Source of the DNA: Pezicula radicicola
Lineage: Eukaryota > Ascomycota > Leotiomycetes > Helotiales > Dermateaceae
Length of the DNA stretch: 64,000 nt
Direction: 5' to 3'
NCBI GenBank assembly: GCA_003008705.1
Contig: PDUO01000010.1
Span: 310,001 to 374,000, forward strand
The notes beneath the pieces were generated by a model. That model was not told the origin of the DNA. It saw only the letters and a program-made list of their open reading frames with translations, and did not search any database. The translations under genes were made by a program, and so were the position numbers. This document shows, piece after piece, positions 13,201 through 24,773 of this stretch (within the stretch, counting starts at the first letter, position 1; each line of letters starts with the position of its first letter).

Positions 13201-14072
13201 CCTAGATGTTCTGCATGAAACGCCGCAAAGATCGGAACCTGGTGCTTTTGGCATCCTATCAAGAGTTCTGATGACACGAGGAACCTGTCCAGTGCACTGG
13301 GAGGACCGCTGACGGTGGCTGTGGTCCCCGAATAGGCGCTGATGTAGAGTCTTCGGTGCAGGGGGGGAACCTAATATACTGAGTATTCAGTCTCTGGAAA
13401 TATTTTGACCAGACTCACATGCTCTAAGTGAAATTGATCAATTTCATTTTGTAAGTCTTCCGTGCTGGTTCCACTGACGACGACCGCCCAGCTCCCTGTA
13501 CTTGGCTCGATTTGTGACGAGCGACGCTGCGCATAGAGAGAAAGCCTGAGAGCAACACCGACGATCTCCGGAGCCAATTCCACGAGATGGTGGACATTCC
13601 TCGAAGCAGAAGCAGCGGCAGCAGGTAGAAGTCCCGTACAGAGACCAAGGATCGCTCGATCTGAACTTTCAGGACCTTCTGCGAGGATACTTGAGTCCTC
13701 TTCTGCTTGACTATGAAACCATGACATTAGTGCAGAAGCATGGGTTGGACATCAGCAAGGGGCTCACGTGATCAAAGATCCAAGTTGAGCAATACACAGT
13801 AAAATGGTGGACAATACAACATCTCGAGCTCCAGATGCATGGGTTTCTGCTAAATCATTAAGCGAGCGAAAGGAAGCGAGTCTTGCACGATCCAAGACAT
13901 CAAGACTGGATACATGACTCTGAAGTACTTTCAAAGTCCGATCCAAGAAGTTCTTCAATAAGAATGAAGACCTAGATTTTATTGTCAGGTATCGAATTGA
14001 CGGCGTAGTGTCGACTGTTTGGTCGCCAAAAAACAAAAGACGGGCCTGAGCACGACCACCTGGAGACGACAT
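7253..14072 (-). CDS. Non-reducing polyketide synthase SAT-KS-AT-PT-ACP-ACP-TE, with a one-base frame break
   Basis: An iterative type I NR-PKS building an aromatic polyketide from malonyl-CoA. Eight exons: 13768-14072, 13419-13710, 12759-13370, 11771-12709, 11510-11719, 8327-11461, 7380-8293, 7253-7315. In order: SAT with GLCTG (catalytic Cys); KS with DTVCSSSAAS, MHGTGTQ and SNIGHGEA; malonyl-AT with GQGSMFPGMG and GHSIGEYSAL; PT with GHCVGGVALCPSS (His) and WLDCLAQVPGF (Asp); ACPs with ELGIDSLL and ELGVDSLM; TE with GWSIGG and GDHFSIM. The order matches wA/DHN-melanin-type synthases; the product is unproven. Within exon 6 the frame is lost in the PT domain at 9500-9502, where a run of T appears one base short. 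With that base counted, coding length is 6471 nt. Intron 5 ends AAG; intron 6 is 33 nt (8294-8326) if it ends at CAG, or 90 nt with an AAG end. A TATA-like site lies near 14156-14164. It is either a recent pseudogene or a sequencing error. Confidence 0.9.
9500..9502 (-). other. Frame break in PKS product-template domain
   Basis: Upstream of this T run (read on the minus strand) the frame gives MVYKLF, the conserved PT segment. Downstream, the frame shifted by one gives IVQYREAYQSITEI, which leads without a stop into the rest of the domain. The unshifted frame ends shortly afterwards at 9434. No plausible splice pair bridges the two. Confidence 0.85.
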
Positions 14073-15318
14073 CGTGAGTTTACTACTTGTTGATTGGAGT
14101 GGAATTAGAAGGGCTGCATCACTGTGTCCTTGGCGGAGACTTGGCTGCGGTCGGCTAATATATGTAATCTACTGTCTTTTAATTATATCTCTAAATTTAC
14201 GTACACTTTTGTGTTAGAGGGTGACAATTGCGTTCGCGGATGTATACATCCATAAAAGAAAAAAAGGAAGTATGAGGTAGAGTGACGCGTTTGTGTGGCA
14301 GAATCTGACTCAGCAAACCAAGTGATCTTTCGTACAGTACTCCTATCTGCTGTTGTAGAACCAAAGCGGTAAGACACAACTAACGGCCTGTACCTTATAG
14401 ACTTTCACTAGGGCTGATATCAGTATGTCAAGCTTCTTACATACGCTAGACATTTATTCCGGCGGGTACTGTATTTAAACAACGCTACTACTCGTCAGTT
14501 CCTAACCACCACCTCTAGGTGGTCAGCACTAGTGTTGTGGGCACTTTAGCGCGTATAGAGAAAACCTAGGAGATACTACTAAAAGAAGATTATTTCCTAA
14601 GGGGTATTATTACTAAGATATAAACTTTCTTAGCATAAAACTTAGTAAAATCTTAATAGTTATTTTTCTTTATTTAAGAGTAATAAGTAAGGTTATTTTA
14701 TATAGAAATTTAAGTAACTTCTAAGGTAATACTACCTTAAGCTTAAAAATTAAATTACTAGTAATATAAGCTCTAAAATTAACTAATTGTCTTATAAAAA
14801 TGCTATAAAAATGGCTCGCTTACCTAAATAGGAACCTTTTTGTACTATGATTTAGTTAAGAAATTACTAAGGAACTCTAATTTCTCGCCTCACACCCTCG
14901 CGGGGCAAGACTTCTTTTAGTTGTACCTCCTTTTAAGAAGTATAATCTTCTTTTAGTTATACTAAGAAGCAAAAGTTAGTATGCTACTCGGGCTCTTACG
15001 ATAATACCTATTACGAAATGTAAGATAAACCATTTATAGCTAGTAAACAAAAACGCCGCTATTGCTCACAAACCCAACTTATGACATCTACCCCAAGTTA
15101 CCCAACCTATGCCACCGACCAAAACGCCAGAGAACGCCAGAGAACGCCGCCTCGAGAAATGCACAAAACAAAAAATAAAGTCAAACAAAAGGTATTGGTA
15201 CCATCGCGCTCATCCAGCCATTACCATGGTATCCCGCTTCATAATCTGACAACTCAACCCAATGCTTTTATGCAAACAATCACTTGACGCGTACAAACAA
15301 TTTATAGGCGTCAGCGAA
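14073..15318. repeat. PKS 5' flank and AT-rich RIP-like block
   Basis: 14073-14500 is the likely PKS promoter region. From about 14560 to 15060 the sequence is AT-rich with many TA steps and no usable frame, like the block on the other side of the PKS. A degraded repeat is the likeliest explanation, but no parent element is recognisable. Confidence 0.55.
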
Positions 15319-17147
15319 CTACCGGTCCCATCTTCCCTCGATCTCGCCATATTCTTCTCCTGCCACTATCCGTCCTCTACCGCTGTTCCTCCCGTTGCTA
15401 CCACTTCCATACAGCATTTCCATTAATTTGCCTCTCTGCCTCTCTCGGACACCGCCAAGGTACCCACCTACATCCTCTAGGCCGCGAATTTGCTCTTCGA
15501 CGCCAAGGGTACTGCCGTTTTGCCGAACCAGGGGACTGACCAGCTTTCGTCTCAGACTTTCGAGGTTGGCTTTGAGCGTGAGAAGCTTGCCGTTGTGTTC
15601 GAGGAGTATTCCCTTGTTTTGGACGGTCTTGGAGCGGATGTTACTGAGGAGCTTCTTGTTCTTTTCAAATTTATGTAGGGTTGATGAGTTCGGGCCAAGA
15701 ATCTTCGTCCATAGTGAAGAGAGGAGATCATCTTGGGCATTATCTTGAGCTGTCGTTTCGCGGATTACGGTCCTTGCTAGATTGAGGAATTGTCGGTCGA
15801 TGGACTCGAAAAGTGCGAAGATGGCGAGAGAGTGTTGGAGTTCGGAATTAATGGATTCTTCCAATACGGAAAGGAACTCGGTGAAAGTGCGTTGTAAGGT
15901 TTGGCGTGTGCGTTGAGGGGAAGACAAACCAAATACTGAGGTTGTCAGATGACCGAGACGGGTAGGTAATCCAGTTGTTGGAGATTCCAGGACGCCAATT
16001 TTGGAGAGTGCTGTGTGAATATTGCTGAACAAGGTTGTTGCGAGATTAGGCTCCCCATGAAGTGTGAGTTGGGACAGCTCTCTTTTCGCCCAATCCATTA
16101 CAATAAGAATTCTATGATCAAAAATTAGAGATTATAGGCTAGGATACCGAAGGGACACCAACCCATCAACATCTCCATCTACGTTTGCAAAAAATCGAGT
16201 AAGCTCAATTGCTAACGTTTTCAGGCTCTCGCTCAAATCATCGAGTTCCTTCACAATAATAGGAGCTGAAGTCATGTTCGTGTTCCTAACACTCTCTCCC
16301 AAATCCCAGACTGCCACACCAGTAGCTTGTAGATCGTTGATCTGTTGAACGCCGTTTTCAGAGTAAAATATTAATGGTTCAAACGCTTTAGCTAGGCCAG
16401 CGACCTTCACTAAGTCGGGTACTGGAGGGGGTGTACCAGGCTGGAAAAGCGTTCGGAGAGTTAGTATTGAGATAAGAGCAACAATTATTGACGTTATGAA
16501 CGAGGTCCACGATTGCGTTATCTCGCTGTATCTCTGTTTGGCAAAGGAATAGATGACTTCGAACGGTTCTGTCCGATGGTTCATCTCTGCTCTTACTGCA
16601 AATCGGATATCTTTACATGATTAGTATCTGCAAACACAGGAGCGCTGAAATTCATACAGTGATTTGGGTTCTCTGGCAGATCAGCGAGAAGATCTTGATT
16701 CGTTTCATTATGTACTCTGGTAGTTCCCGTCCCCTTGTCTGGGAACGGCTGTGGACTTGGACTTCGTTTCTTTTCGGGGCTTAAAGACCCCGTTGGTAAT
16801 CTTGTTCTTCTTGCAGCCTCGAGCGTCGCATCTCCTTCATCAGCACTCTCGTATTCCGCGCTGCTCTCCCTAGAATAGCCAATTCTATTGTTCAAGTCAC
16901 TACGCCAGAAGCCGCTGCTTCTCTTGCCGCCCTCTCGTCTCCACGCGGGTGGGCTGTATCTGCCTCCAGAAATCGAGTCTGCCATTTCCGAGTCCGTTTC
17001 GGAACGGAAGCCAGAGTGCTGGGAAGGTAGGTACCCGAACGTCGGCGACAGGACGTCGCTGTTGCTTCCGGGTTCGAAGTCTTGGAGAGAAGCGTCCAAA
17101 GAAGGATGGTCGTCGAAGACGCCTTCGAGCTCTTCGATCGTGGTCAT
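15319..17147 (-). CDS. Conserved fungal protein of unknown function with one membrane segment
   Basis: Three exons (16658-17147, 16163-16595, 15319-16111) give 571 residues. The N-terminal ~170 residues are acidic and Ser/Pro-rich, probably disordered, beginning MTTIEELEGVFDDHPSLD. One hydrophobic segment follows (SFITSIIVALISILTLRTLF), then a mostly helical region with LFESIDRQFLNLARTVIRE and KANLESLRRKL, and a Gly/Arg-rich tail. I do not recognise a family. Intron 2 could use donor GTTGGT (51 bp, chosen) or the nearer GTATCC (36 bp, unusually short). A separate frame upstream (about 17334 to 17200) encodes a hydrophobic stretch starting MSIFTIQYHINLAL. That may be an unrecognised 5' exon or an upstream ORF, so the start is uncertain. 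Confidence 0.75.
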
Positions 17148-18565
17148 GGTCGCGCGCGACCTCGAGGGTTGCAGGAGGTAGGGCAGGTAATTGTACTGCG
17201 GCTGGGTGATGTCGGATGTGGATAATGTAGAGGTAGACGAACGATAAGACGGCGAGGGCGATAGCTGTACTGGGCGCGATTGTAAGTGATATTAAAGCAA
17301 GGTTGATATGGTACTGGATAGTGAATATGGACATGACAACGCTTGTACTCCAATTCGCGCGACTATGTGACTGTCGCGACTTTCCAAAGAGACTGTCTTC
17401 TTCGTGAATGGATTGCGATCCACGTGAATGGAGTTGGAGAAAGGGGGAGAGAAAGGTGGTGGTGGTGCAGAGAGATCTGAGGGTGCCTTGCACACTGGTG
17501 GGGTAGATGGGTGAAAGCTGAAGCTATGGCGATTGGTCTGAGGTGGTTGAAATTCGCCCTTGCGCCCTTCTCCCAGCCATGCGATATTTCCGGTTCTTGT
17601 GTGATGTATACGAAGTATGATGTATCGAGACTCTAAGGAAGCTCATTCACTCACTGTAACCCCCGAATGCTCATGCTCTCATGCGTTGGCCATTCGCGAT
17701 GTGGTGGATGGATGTGGTAGCAATAATAAATGGAGGAGGTTGGAGTCCAAAGGCCAATCGTTATCGCAGACACACCCTTATCCTTGGCCTCGACTTCTGC
17801 GACCGCAATGCTGTACCCAATCAGCTGTCGTGTATCGATGTAGCCGTGAAACACCCAAGAAAGTCCAAAAGCTGTCAAAGAGCGCCGCGGGAAGGACCTT
17901 GCTGGACTTATGTATGCCGGATCCCTCCCGCCCAAGCTGCCCCGGCCATCTGATACATTTGGTTCATCGAGAGTATGACGGCGACTCGAGATGTCACTGA
18001 AACACTTCTGACTTTTCCCTACGTCCCCCTTTCAGCCTCGTTTTCGGGCACCGGGTCGTCTCGTGCTTTGCATTCACGAGTCATCGATCACCTGATGCGA
18101 ACAGTCACTCCTTCCCGCCGGGGCGTGATCGAGGCTATAAGTATTCGCGGTCGCCCACTTCAGTCAGTAGGCTCCATCACCAGTCGCCGAAATACGGACT
18201 GCTGGACCTGTCAGAAATAAGCATGTGCCATCATCACTACGTCACTTGAAAGAAGAGCCTCTAGGTCGAGTATCCTGTAATGCAACTATCATAGCATTCT
18301 GCCTGCATGCTCAATTTCTGTATTGTACAATGCTTCATATTCTTGCTACTTTCTACGCCCTCTATACTACAATATTTAGAAGACATAGCTAGAACAAGAG
18401 AGGAGTAGGGTCGTGAATAATCTACAGCATCCATCCGTAAATTACCAAAAAATGGGGATGGCTTAACTTAACTCCTTTTTTCCCATGCCAGCCTTTACAT
18501 CAAGACATTTGTACAACAAAGCTCATCCTTCCTCAAGCTTTTTACCCGCATCGGCCCATCTCTAT
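17148..18565. other. Spacer: promoter of the membrane-protein gene and 3' flank of EF-Tu
   Basis: Moderate GC sequence without a believable gene. Several frames of 60-130 codons overlap here, but they are antisense to each other, lack splice logic and have no recognisable motif. The part nearest 18566 should hold the EF-Tu 3' UTR. Confidence 0.5.
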
Positions 18566-20017
18566 TTACTCAAGAATTCTGGTAACCAAACCAGTAGCAA
18601 CAGTGCGTCCACCCTCGCGGATGTTGAAGCGTTGTCCCGTCTCCAAAGCAACTGGCTTGAAAATATGGCACTCCATCTCTACGTTGTCTCCAGGCATGAC
18701 CATTTTGGAGTCCTTGTCCTCCGTTCCCTCAGGCCACCACATGGTTGCAGCTTCATCTGCTGTGCGGAGGAAGATCTGGGGCTTGTAGTTCTGGTGGAAT
18801 CCGGTGTGGCGTCCTCCTTCTTCCTTGGTAAGCACGTACATTGAGCACAAGAACTTGGAGTAGGCCTTCGCAGATCCTGGCTTGACAATAACCATTCCTC
18901 GCTCAATATCCTCACGCTTGACACCTCGGAGGAGGAGACCGGAATTGTCACCTGCACGGGACTCGTCACAGGACTTCTTGAAAGTCTCGATATCGGTGAC
19001 CTTGGTCTTGATGACCTCGCCGCTCTTTCCAATAATCTCAACCTCGGAATCCTTCTTCAAGACACCACGCTCAACACGTCCTGATGCGACAGTACCACGA
19101 CCGGGGATGGAAAAGACGGCTTCAACAGATAACAAGAAGGGTTTGTCGAGGTCACGCTCGGGGGTTGGAATCCATGTGTCGACAGCCTTGAGAAGCTCAT
19201 CAATCTTCTCAGTTCCAATCTCGGGTCTTCGGCCCTCCAATGCGCACAGAGCTGATCCGAGGATAATTGGAGTCTCATCACCATCGAAACCGTATGTGTT
19301 GAGAAGTTCGCGCATCTCCATCTCGACCAATTCCAGCATTTCTGGGTCCTCGAGAGCATCGACCTTGTTAACAAAGACAACAATCTTCTGCACACCAACT
19401 TGGCGGGCCAAAAGTAAATGTTCTCTTGTCTGCGGCATTTGTCCATCTGATGCTGCTACCACAATGACGGCTCCATCCATGTTCGCCGCTCCAGTAATCA
19501 TGTTCTTGATGTAATCGGCGTGGCCAGGACAGTCGACGTGGGAGTAATGTCTGTCCTCGGTTGCGTATTCGACGTGTGCGGTGGAGATGGTAATACCACG
19601 CTTTCTCTCTTCTGGCGCCTTGTCAATGGAATCGTAGGCCAAGAAATTTGCGAGTCCCTTGTCTGCTTGTCTTTTCGTGATGGCGGCTGTTAATGTGGTC
19701 TATGCCGGTGAAGGTCAGTTGATGGTTCAAGCATAATATCTTAGGATAGGAGTATTGTACCTTTCCATGATCAACGTGACCAATTGTTCCTTGAAAATAT
19801 CAGCAGAAGCTCCAGGATGCTGTGCAGCAGGTAGCATACCAATATTTACGTGAGGCTTGTTTCTCTCGAAAGCTGCAGCGTATGTGCGGTAGGCATTCAG
19901 CACAACGACTCCATTTTGGCGGCGCAGAGCCTGGAAAGGACTAACGGAGTTGCCCTGCTGCAGGGCAGACCGTGCTGTCCGCAGGAAGGGGGTAACTGTT
20001 CGCGCAAACGCCGGCAT
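18566..20017 (-). CDS. TUF1: Mitochondrial elongation factor Tu
   Basis: Delivers aminoacyl-tRNA to the mitochondrial ribosome as a GTPase. Three exons (19840-20017, 19761-19789, 18566-19699) give 446 residues. The first ~50 residues are Arg/Ser/Ala-rich without acidic residues, fitting a mitochondrial presequence ([20 protein letters not shown]), followed by [16 protein letters not shown]. GTPase boxes are GHVDHGKT (G1), [11 protein letters not shown] (G3), VNKVD (G4) and GSALCA (G5). Domains 2 and 3 follow, ending TGLVTRILE. The middle exon is only 29 nt and the second intron falls between Lys and Thr of the G1 box. The first intron ends in AAG. Assignment is secure from sequence identity to bacterial and mitochondrial EF-Tu. 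Confidence 0.97.
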
Positions 20018-20544
20018 GTTCAAGAAAAGTGATTGCGAGTGAAAGAAAGGAGAGGAGAGATGAAAAAGTCGTGATGCTGTTGATGCTTCCCTGGGAGGAC
20101 TTTAATTTTTAGAGTCGCGCTAAGACCACTACTCGAGTAGGACTAGCGCATAATCCGGAAAGCACCTGACATTATTGGACCTCCTTTTTCTGGCCGACGC
20201 AGCGACCTTTTCATCCCATAAGCATTCAGAATCAGACACTGTCAAAACCACTGTCATATGCTTACTTGTAGTACGTCTCTAAATACCTTCAATTCTCTTA
20301 CTTGATTTTTCCTCACTTAACCCATATACACGGATGCTATCACATCCCTTCCTACAGGTCATAGTCTCATTGGCCTCAAGCTTACCTACTCTGTATACAC
20401 TAGGTAGGTACAGAGAATGTATTGCTCTAACTTCCATCCACCCTACAAAGGCAGCATGCAGAATAACTTCAGGTGAAGTATCTACCGTGGGATATAGGTA
20501 CGATCTAAAACATGTTAGTTCCATGGAAACTAGACCAATTTGCC
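20018..20544. other. EF-Tu promoter and 3' flank of the HELMH gene
   Basis: Short intergenic region. A frame at 20279-20524 (minus) lacks any recognisable feature and I do not call it. No promoter motif is distinctive. Confidence 0.5.
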
Positions 20545-23432
20545 CTAGTTAGCCATACCTCCAATCTTTTTAGACCCCCGCATACCCTCTAAACCTCCAT
20601 CATCGTCATCGTCATCGTCTCTTCTACGCTTAACACCTCTTTTTCCACAAACCTCGGGTTTGACCTCAATATCGACATCCATAGCATCAGGATCCTGCAC
20701 AGTATTAGGCTTCTCTTTCTCCTTTTCAACTCTTTTCAACGTCTGCTCCACTTCCTTGAGCTTCAACTTGATAGACTTGGCACTTCGATCATCGCTATTC
20801 TTAGGGATTAAGCTGGTGACAGTCTCCCTGGCATCTTTGAGGACATTGATTCGTTCCTTGGGAGAAATCGAGTAACATCCACCTATCACAATAGCTACGT
20901 CTATCCGGTTTATGTCTTTGCATGCTAATGAGTTAACAAGAGCATTACAGAGTTCAATGCATTTTTTCTCGTTATTGGCTTGAAGTGCAGCAGATGCTAC
21001 TTTCACAATTTGTGCTTGTTCATTATCGTCTCTCGGATACCGTGCCCGGATAACATCCATATCCGGCACATCATAAGGAGCGTAATGCTGCTCAAGTCCC
21101 TTTATATTGTTCTGAGTTGCAGTTAGCTTAGTTACAAGCTCCGAAGCCGCGTTGCGAATTCTTTGATGGCCGTCATCTTCTGTCCTCAACGATTGGCAGT
21201 ATTTCAAAAGTTGTTCGTTGAATTTCAACATATCTGAACCCGTCGCCTCGAAGAGATTTGTATCAACCTGCCGGATCTCTACAAGAATTGGGAGTAGTGA
21301 CCGGTGAATCTTTAGTAATTCATCAAGAAGTTCCTTGAAGTCGACTGCGCTTTCCTCAGACTTTCTCTTCTTGTATATTGCTGCTGCCGAAAGCACATTT
21401 TCAACCATCACATCACGTAATCTTATTAAGCGTGTACGCTTGCTCATGCACAGAGATCTCATTGCCGTCTGGTGATCATTTACAGCTGTATCCCTCTCCT
21501 GCGGTGTCATATTCAGTAGTAGTTTGCCCCTTGATTGATAATCCTGTTTCTCTCTAAACAGTTTAGCTTCTTTAGAGTCTTCATCCGAAAATGCTACTTC
21601 CCAGGTAGGAAGATCACTCTTCGATACCGGTTTTTCTGCTACTAATTGCCAAGTATCAGCTTTGTTATAAGCCCCTCTCCAAGATACTGCAGACGGTTCC
21701 AGCGAAGGTCGATATTGAAGCATCCCCATTGATTTGGCGTGCATGTTCCAGTAGTCCATGGAGAACATGTTCTCTATGTATGATATTGGAACCGGAATAC
21801 TCAACTCTACTTCTATACCGGGCTTTCGAAGTGTTTCGCTTACACCCCACCCCGACTTTGATGGCCATGTGTTGATGAAATGTGCGATGCGAAACAATTG
21901 TGGTCCATGTGGCCAGGTATCGGCTATTTCTCTCTTTCCTTTACTGATTCCACCGAAAAGCTGTTCAAGTTAGCAATTTTTCTCTCAGCGCGGAGCTGTG
22001 CCGATGAGTTCATAAATCGCTCAATTTATTGAATCCTTCACCAAGTCGTGAGTTACCCAAGCTGGGTTGATTACTCAAGTTGAAGTCACCTAAATAATGT
22101 AGGTTACTCATCAAGTGATCCACTCTATCCAGTGAGCTACCCACGTCAAGTTATTTGCCCACATGAAGTAAGTGATTCAAGTCAAGTGAGCCTGGATTCA
22201 TGAATTCAGTGGTTTATAAGCTCGTCGGTACAGCTCATTAATTCCAACTTACCGCATTCTCCGCACTAAACCCCGTCTCTGCCATCTGTTCCTCCTCATA
22301 AAAATATGCAGGTGGAACCTCCCACCAAGGATCCTCAGGTTTTCCAGGTTTTCCATAACGTGCATAGAAAAAAGCGTGCTAGGCAACATCACTCAGTTTC
22401 TAGTTATACCAGAAGAGAGAGAGAGAAAAGGTAAAAGATGACTCACCATCAGCTCATGAAATAAAGTTACGGCAATCCCATACTGCTCAACAAGTCTCTC
22501 CGCATCCGTAATATCATCCCTCAATAAAGGTATAAACCACTGAATAGCCAAATAAATAATAATCTTTTCCCCAGGTCCCGCAACTGTAAGTGCATGATAA
22601 GGTTCCGGTGGATCTTCTACTTTCTTCTTCTTCCCCTTCTTCTCCTCCATATCCGTCAACAATTTATTCTCCAGGGGATCATATTCGCCGTTAAAAAAAG
22701 CTAGCTTGAAATCTATTTTGTTTAAGGAATTGAAGAGTTTGGTCTTTATTTCTGAGGTTTTTTGGAATGTTGCTTGGGGAGATGTGGAAGGTGGTGCTGT
22801 TATTTTTTCTTTGTGGGTCATGTTTTTGGCTTTGACGGTGTAGCGGGAGTGGTGCACTTTCTTTACTTCACCATAGAACATTATGTTAAACTGTGGGTTT
22901 TGTTAGTATATTCTTAGTACCCCGACCACAACCAACTCACCCAAGGATGTTCATGAAGCCTCTCCAACCAAACACTACAAACCCACAAACAAGGTCTCAA
23001 CACCCTCCAAATCTTCCTATCATCCCCAACAACCCACCTCTTAATCCCACCCAGCCCCGTCAACCCCTTCGGATCCCTAATCTTATACTCCTCCTTCGAC
23101 TCCCAATGTTCCTCATCCAACAAAGGATGAATATCTCTCAGTGTCTCTTACCTAACATTCCTTCCTAAAGCAATACAATCTAAATATTTCAATTCTTGAG
23201 TTGTGAATCCTTGTAGGATTGATCTTTGGTATTTTTCGCGTTGGGTACGAAGGAGTTTTTGGGCTTTTGTTTGGGCGTTTGGTTGGAGGAGACGTGGTGT
23301 TAGTGGTGTTAGACCACTTTTAATTTGGGGTGGTTCTGTGGAGCTGCCGTATCTTTTGGCGTATTGGGTTTTGGGTTGAGGTGTTGACCCTGAAGAGTCA
23401 TCGTTTATAGACATTGCGTCGTCGGTTGACAT
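20545..23432 (-). CDS. Large hypothetical protein with HELMH zincin-like motif, interrupted by one stop
   Basis: Four exons (22941-23432, 22447-22890, 22253-22378, 20545-21960) sum to 826 codons. Frames join cleanly with GTGAGT/GTAAGT donors and CAG/TAG acceptors. Exon 1 runs from MSTDDAMSINDDSS through IHPLLDEEHWES and LERLHEHPW. At 23148-23150 it contains an in-frame TAA, after which the same frame continues coding-like (DIHPLL...). The middle encodes FHELMHAFFYARYG, an HExxH motif made by joining exons 2 and 3, followed by YFYEEEQMAETGFSAENA, which could supply a third metal ligand. The last ~470 residues are helical with a basic, Asp-rich nuclear-type tail (KRGVKRRRDDDDDDD). A metallopeptidase-like role is only a suggestion. 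The stop may be a nonsense mutation (CAA to TAA) or a sequencing error. Intron 3 is long (292 bp) and made of AAGT-type repeats. Confidence 0.7.
21961..22252. repeat. Low-complexity AAGTAACT-type repeat island inside an intron
   Basis: This intron is about five times longer than its neighbours. It consists of imperfect, loosely tandem units such as GATTACTCAAGTTGA, GGTTACTCATCAAGTGA and GTGATTCAAGTCAAGTGAG. Similar islands occur at about 23790-23850, 41085-41200, 45185-45245, 52300-52390 and 59040-59160. Confidence 0.55.
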
Positions 23433-24156
23433 TTTACCGGTAAGAGATGGTAGTTAGATGGAATTTGTTTTATGTTAGAGTCAATTCTCGTATTTGTCAG
23501 AGATTTGGAACTCAGTTAGCAAAATGTATGGAATGTATTGTTAAAAGTTTTGGGCTTGATAGGTGAGTAGAGATAATGTGATCTAGCTCTTTGTTTCCTT
23601 GCCGTGAAAGGAAGAACTTTGTTGCTTTCAGGCTTACCGTCGCTCCGCAAATAGGCATTTGAATTCTTCTTTGTTTGCAAGACGTGACGATGGTCTTGAT
23701 GGCATCAGACAAAGATCTTTGTTGTAACTAGAAAACAGGCATTGAAAGTTTAGCGTTGCAAGTCTCAACCAGCAGTTTCATTAATTTAATGAACTCGAAC
23801 CAACGACTAATTGAGTTGGGTTGAAGGAGTTTGGCTGAAGTTGATTACTTGAGGTGAGGTTAGCGAGCACTTCGGAGTTTGTTAGTATTGGTGATATTAG
23901 AATCCCACATCAAGCTGACTGCACATTATGTAGTACCATGGTTATAATTACCCCTCTATGCCGCTCTATGAGTGTTGCTCATACCACTAGCGGTACACTA
24001 AAGTAATCACCAGTGTCCTGGACCTCATTGCCATTACTATGTCATAGCCTGATCCGCTATCCTCTATCCGCATTTCCTAAAACTAAGCCAACCTAAGAAG
24101 AAACTCTATCTCATATATCGTAACCAAAAGTCCACAGAATAGCTTACAACATCAAC
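23433..24156. other. Spacer
   Basis: Holds a 66-codon minus-strand frame at 23512-23712 without a recognisable feature, and part of an AAGT-type low-complexity island near 23790-23850. Nothing else is supportable. Confidence 0.45.
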
Positions 24157-24773
24157 TTATACATCATGGCTCCGGCTTTTCACTTCGCTGTGTCGCGATT
24201 CCTCCTCGGTAACCTTGCTATGATGTTGATAGAGTCCACTACGAGCGTTGGCATTAATCTCACCAAGAATACGCTTGGTGGATTGCTGTTCTTCAGATCG
24301 CTTCCTCTTGTGCTCGAGGAAGGTTCGACTAAGTAGTAGCCGCGCACCCACGTTCTTGATAGTACGGCGTATATTCTGACAGGAGAAGTTAGAGGCAATT
24401 CCATTAATGTAATCCTAGTCAATCTTACCTTGAATCCGTGGAATTCTTCTTGCTTCTTCCTAATTCGCTCTTTAGCCATCTCGTGGCTACGCGCCTCCGC
24501 TTTAACGAAACGCGATTTGCTGATCACATCCATATCTTCTTTCCAGTCATTATTAAAGGGGGGCGCAACATTTTGCTTTAGCGCAACTTGCGCGTGACTA
24601 AGTGGAAGCCTCGCAGTTGAGATTCGGCTTCTTCTCTCTACTTCTTCGAGTCTGTGGCTGACTTCATTTAAGAATTCAATCATATCAAAGGATCTCCGGA
24701 TTTGAGCGCTGAATTCGCTTGTTGGGGTTTCCGGTAGGTGGAAGTTGTTTGTGTTGTTAAACGAGTCAACCAT
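24157..24773 (-). CDS. Small hypothetical coiled-coil-like protein (tandem copy 1)
   Basis: Two exons (24429-24773 and 24157-24375), split by a 53-bp intron (GTAAGA...CAG), give 187 residues. It starts MVDSFNNTNNFHLPETPTSE, then FLNEVSHRLEEVERRSR, EARSHEMAKERIRKKQEE, and after the intron RRTIKNVGARLLLSRTFLEH and LGEINANARSG. Charged heptad-like runs suggest helices. I recognise no family. A diverged second copy sits about 1.2 kb upstream on the same strand, so this is one of a locally duplicated pair, and this copy has the intact frame. Confidence 0.7.

Noticed and set aside
16900..17493. 197-codon minus-strand frame overlapping the membrane-protein gene
   Set aside because: It overlaps the better-supported frame starting MTTIEELE and becomes Arg/Pro-rich noise. 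Only its first ~45 residues could be a 5' exon or upstream ORF.
17617..18220. Plus- and minus-strand frames of 80-127 codons
   Set aside because: Mutually overlapping, no motifs and no splice logic; probably chance in GC-moderate sequence.
18882..19514. 210-codon plus-strand frame
   Set aside because: Exact antisense of EF-Tu; arises from its codon bias.
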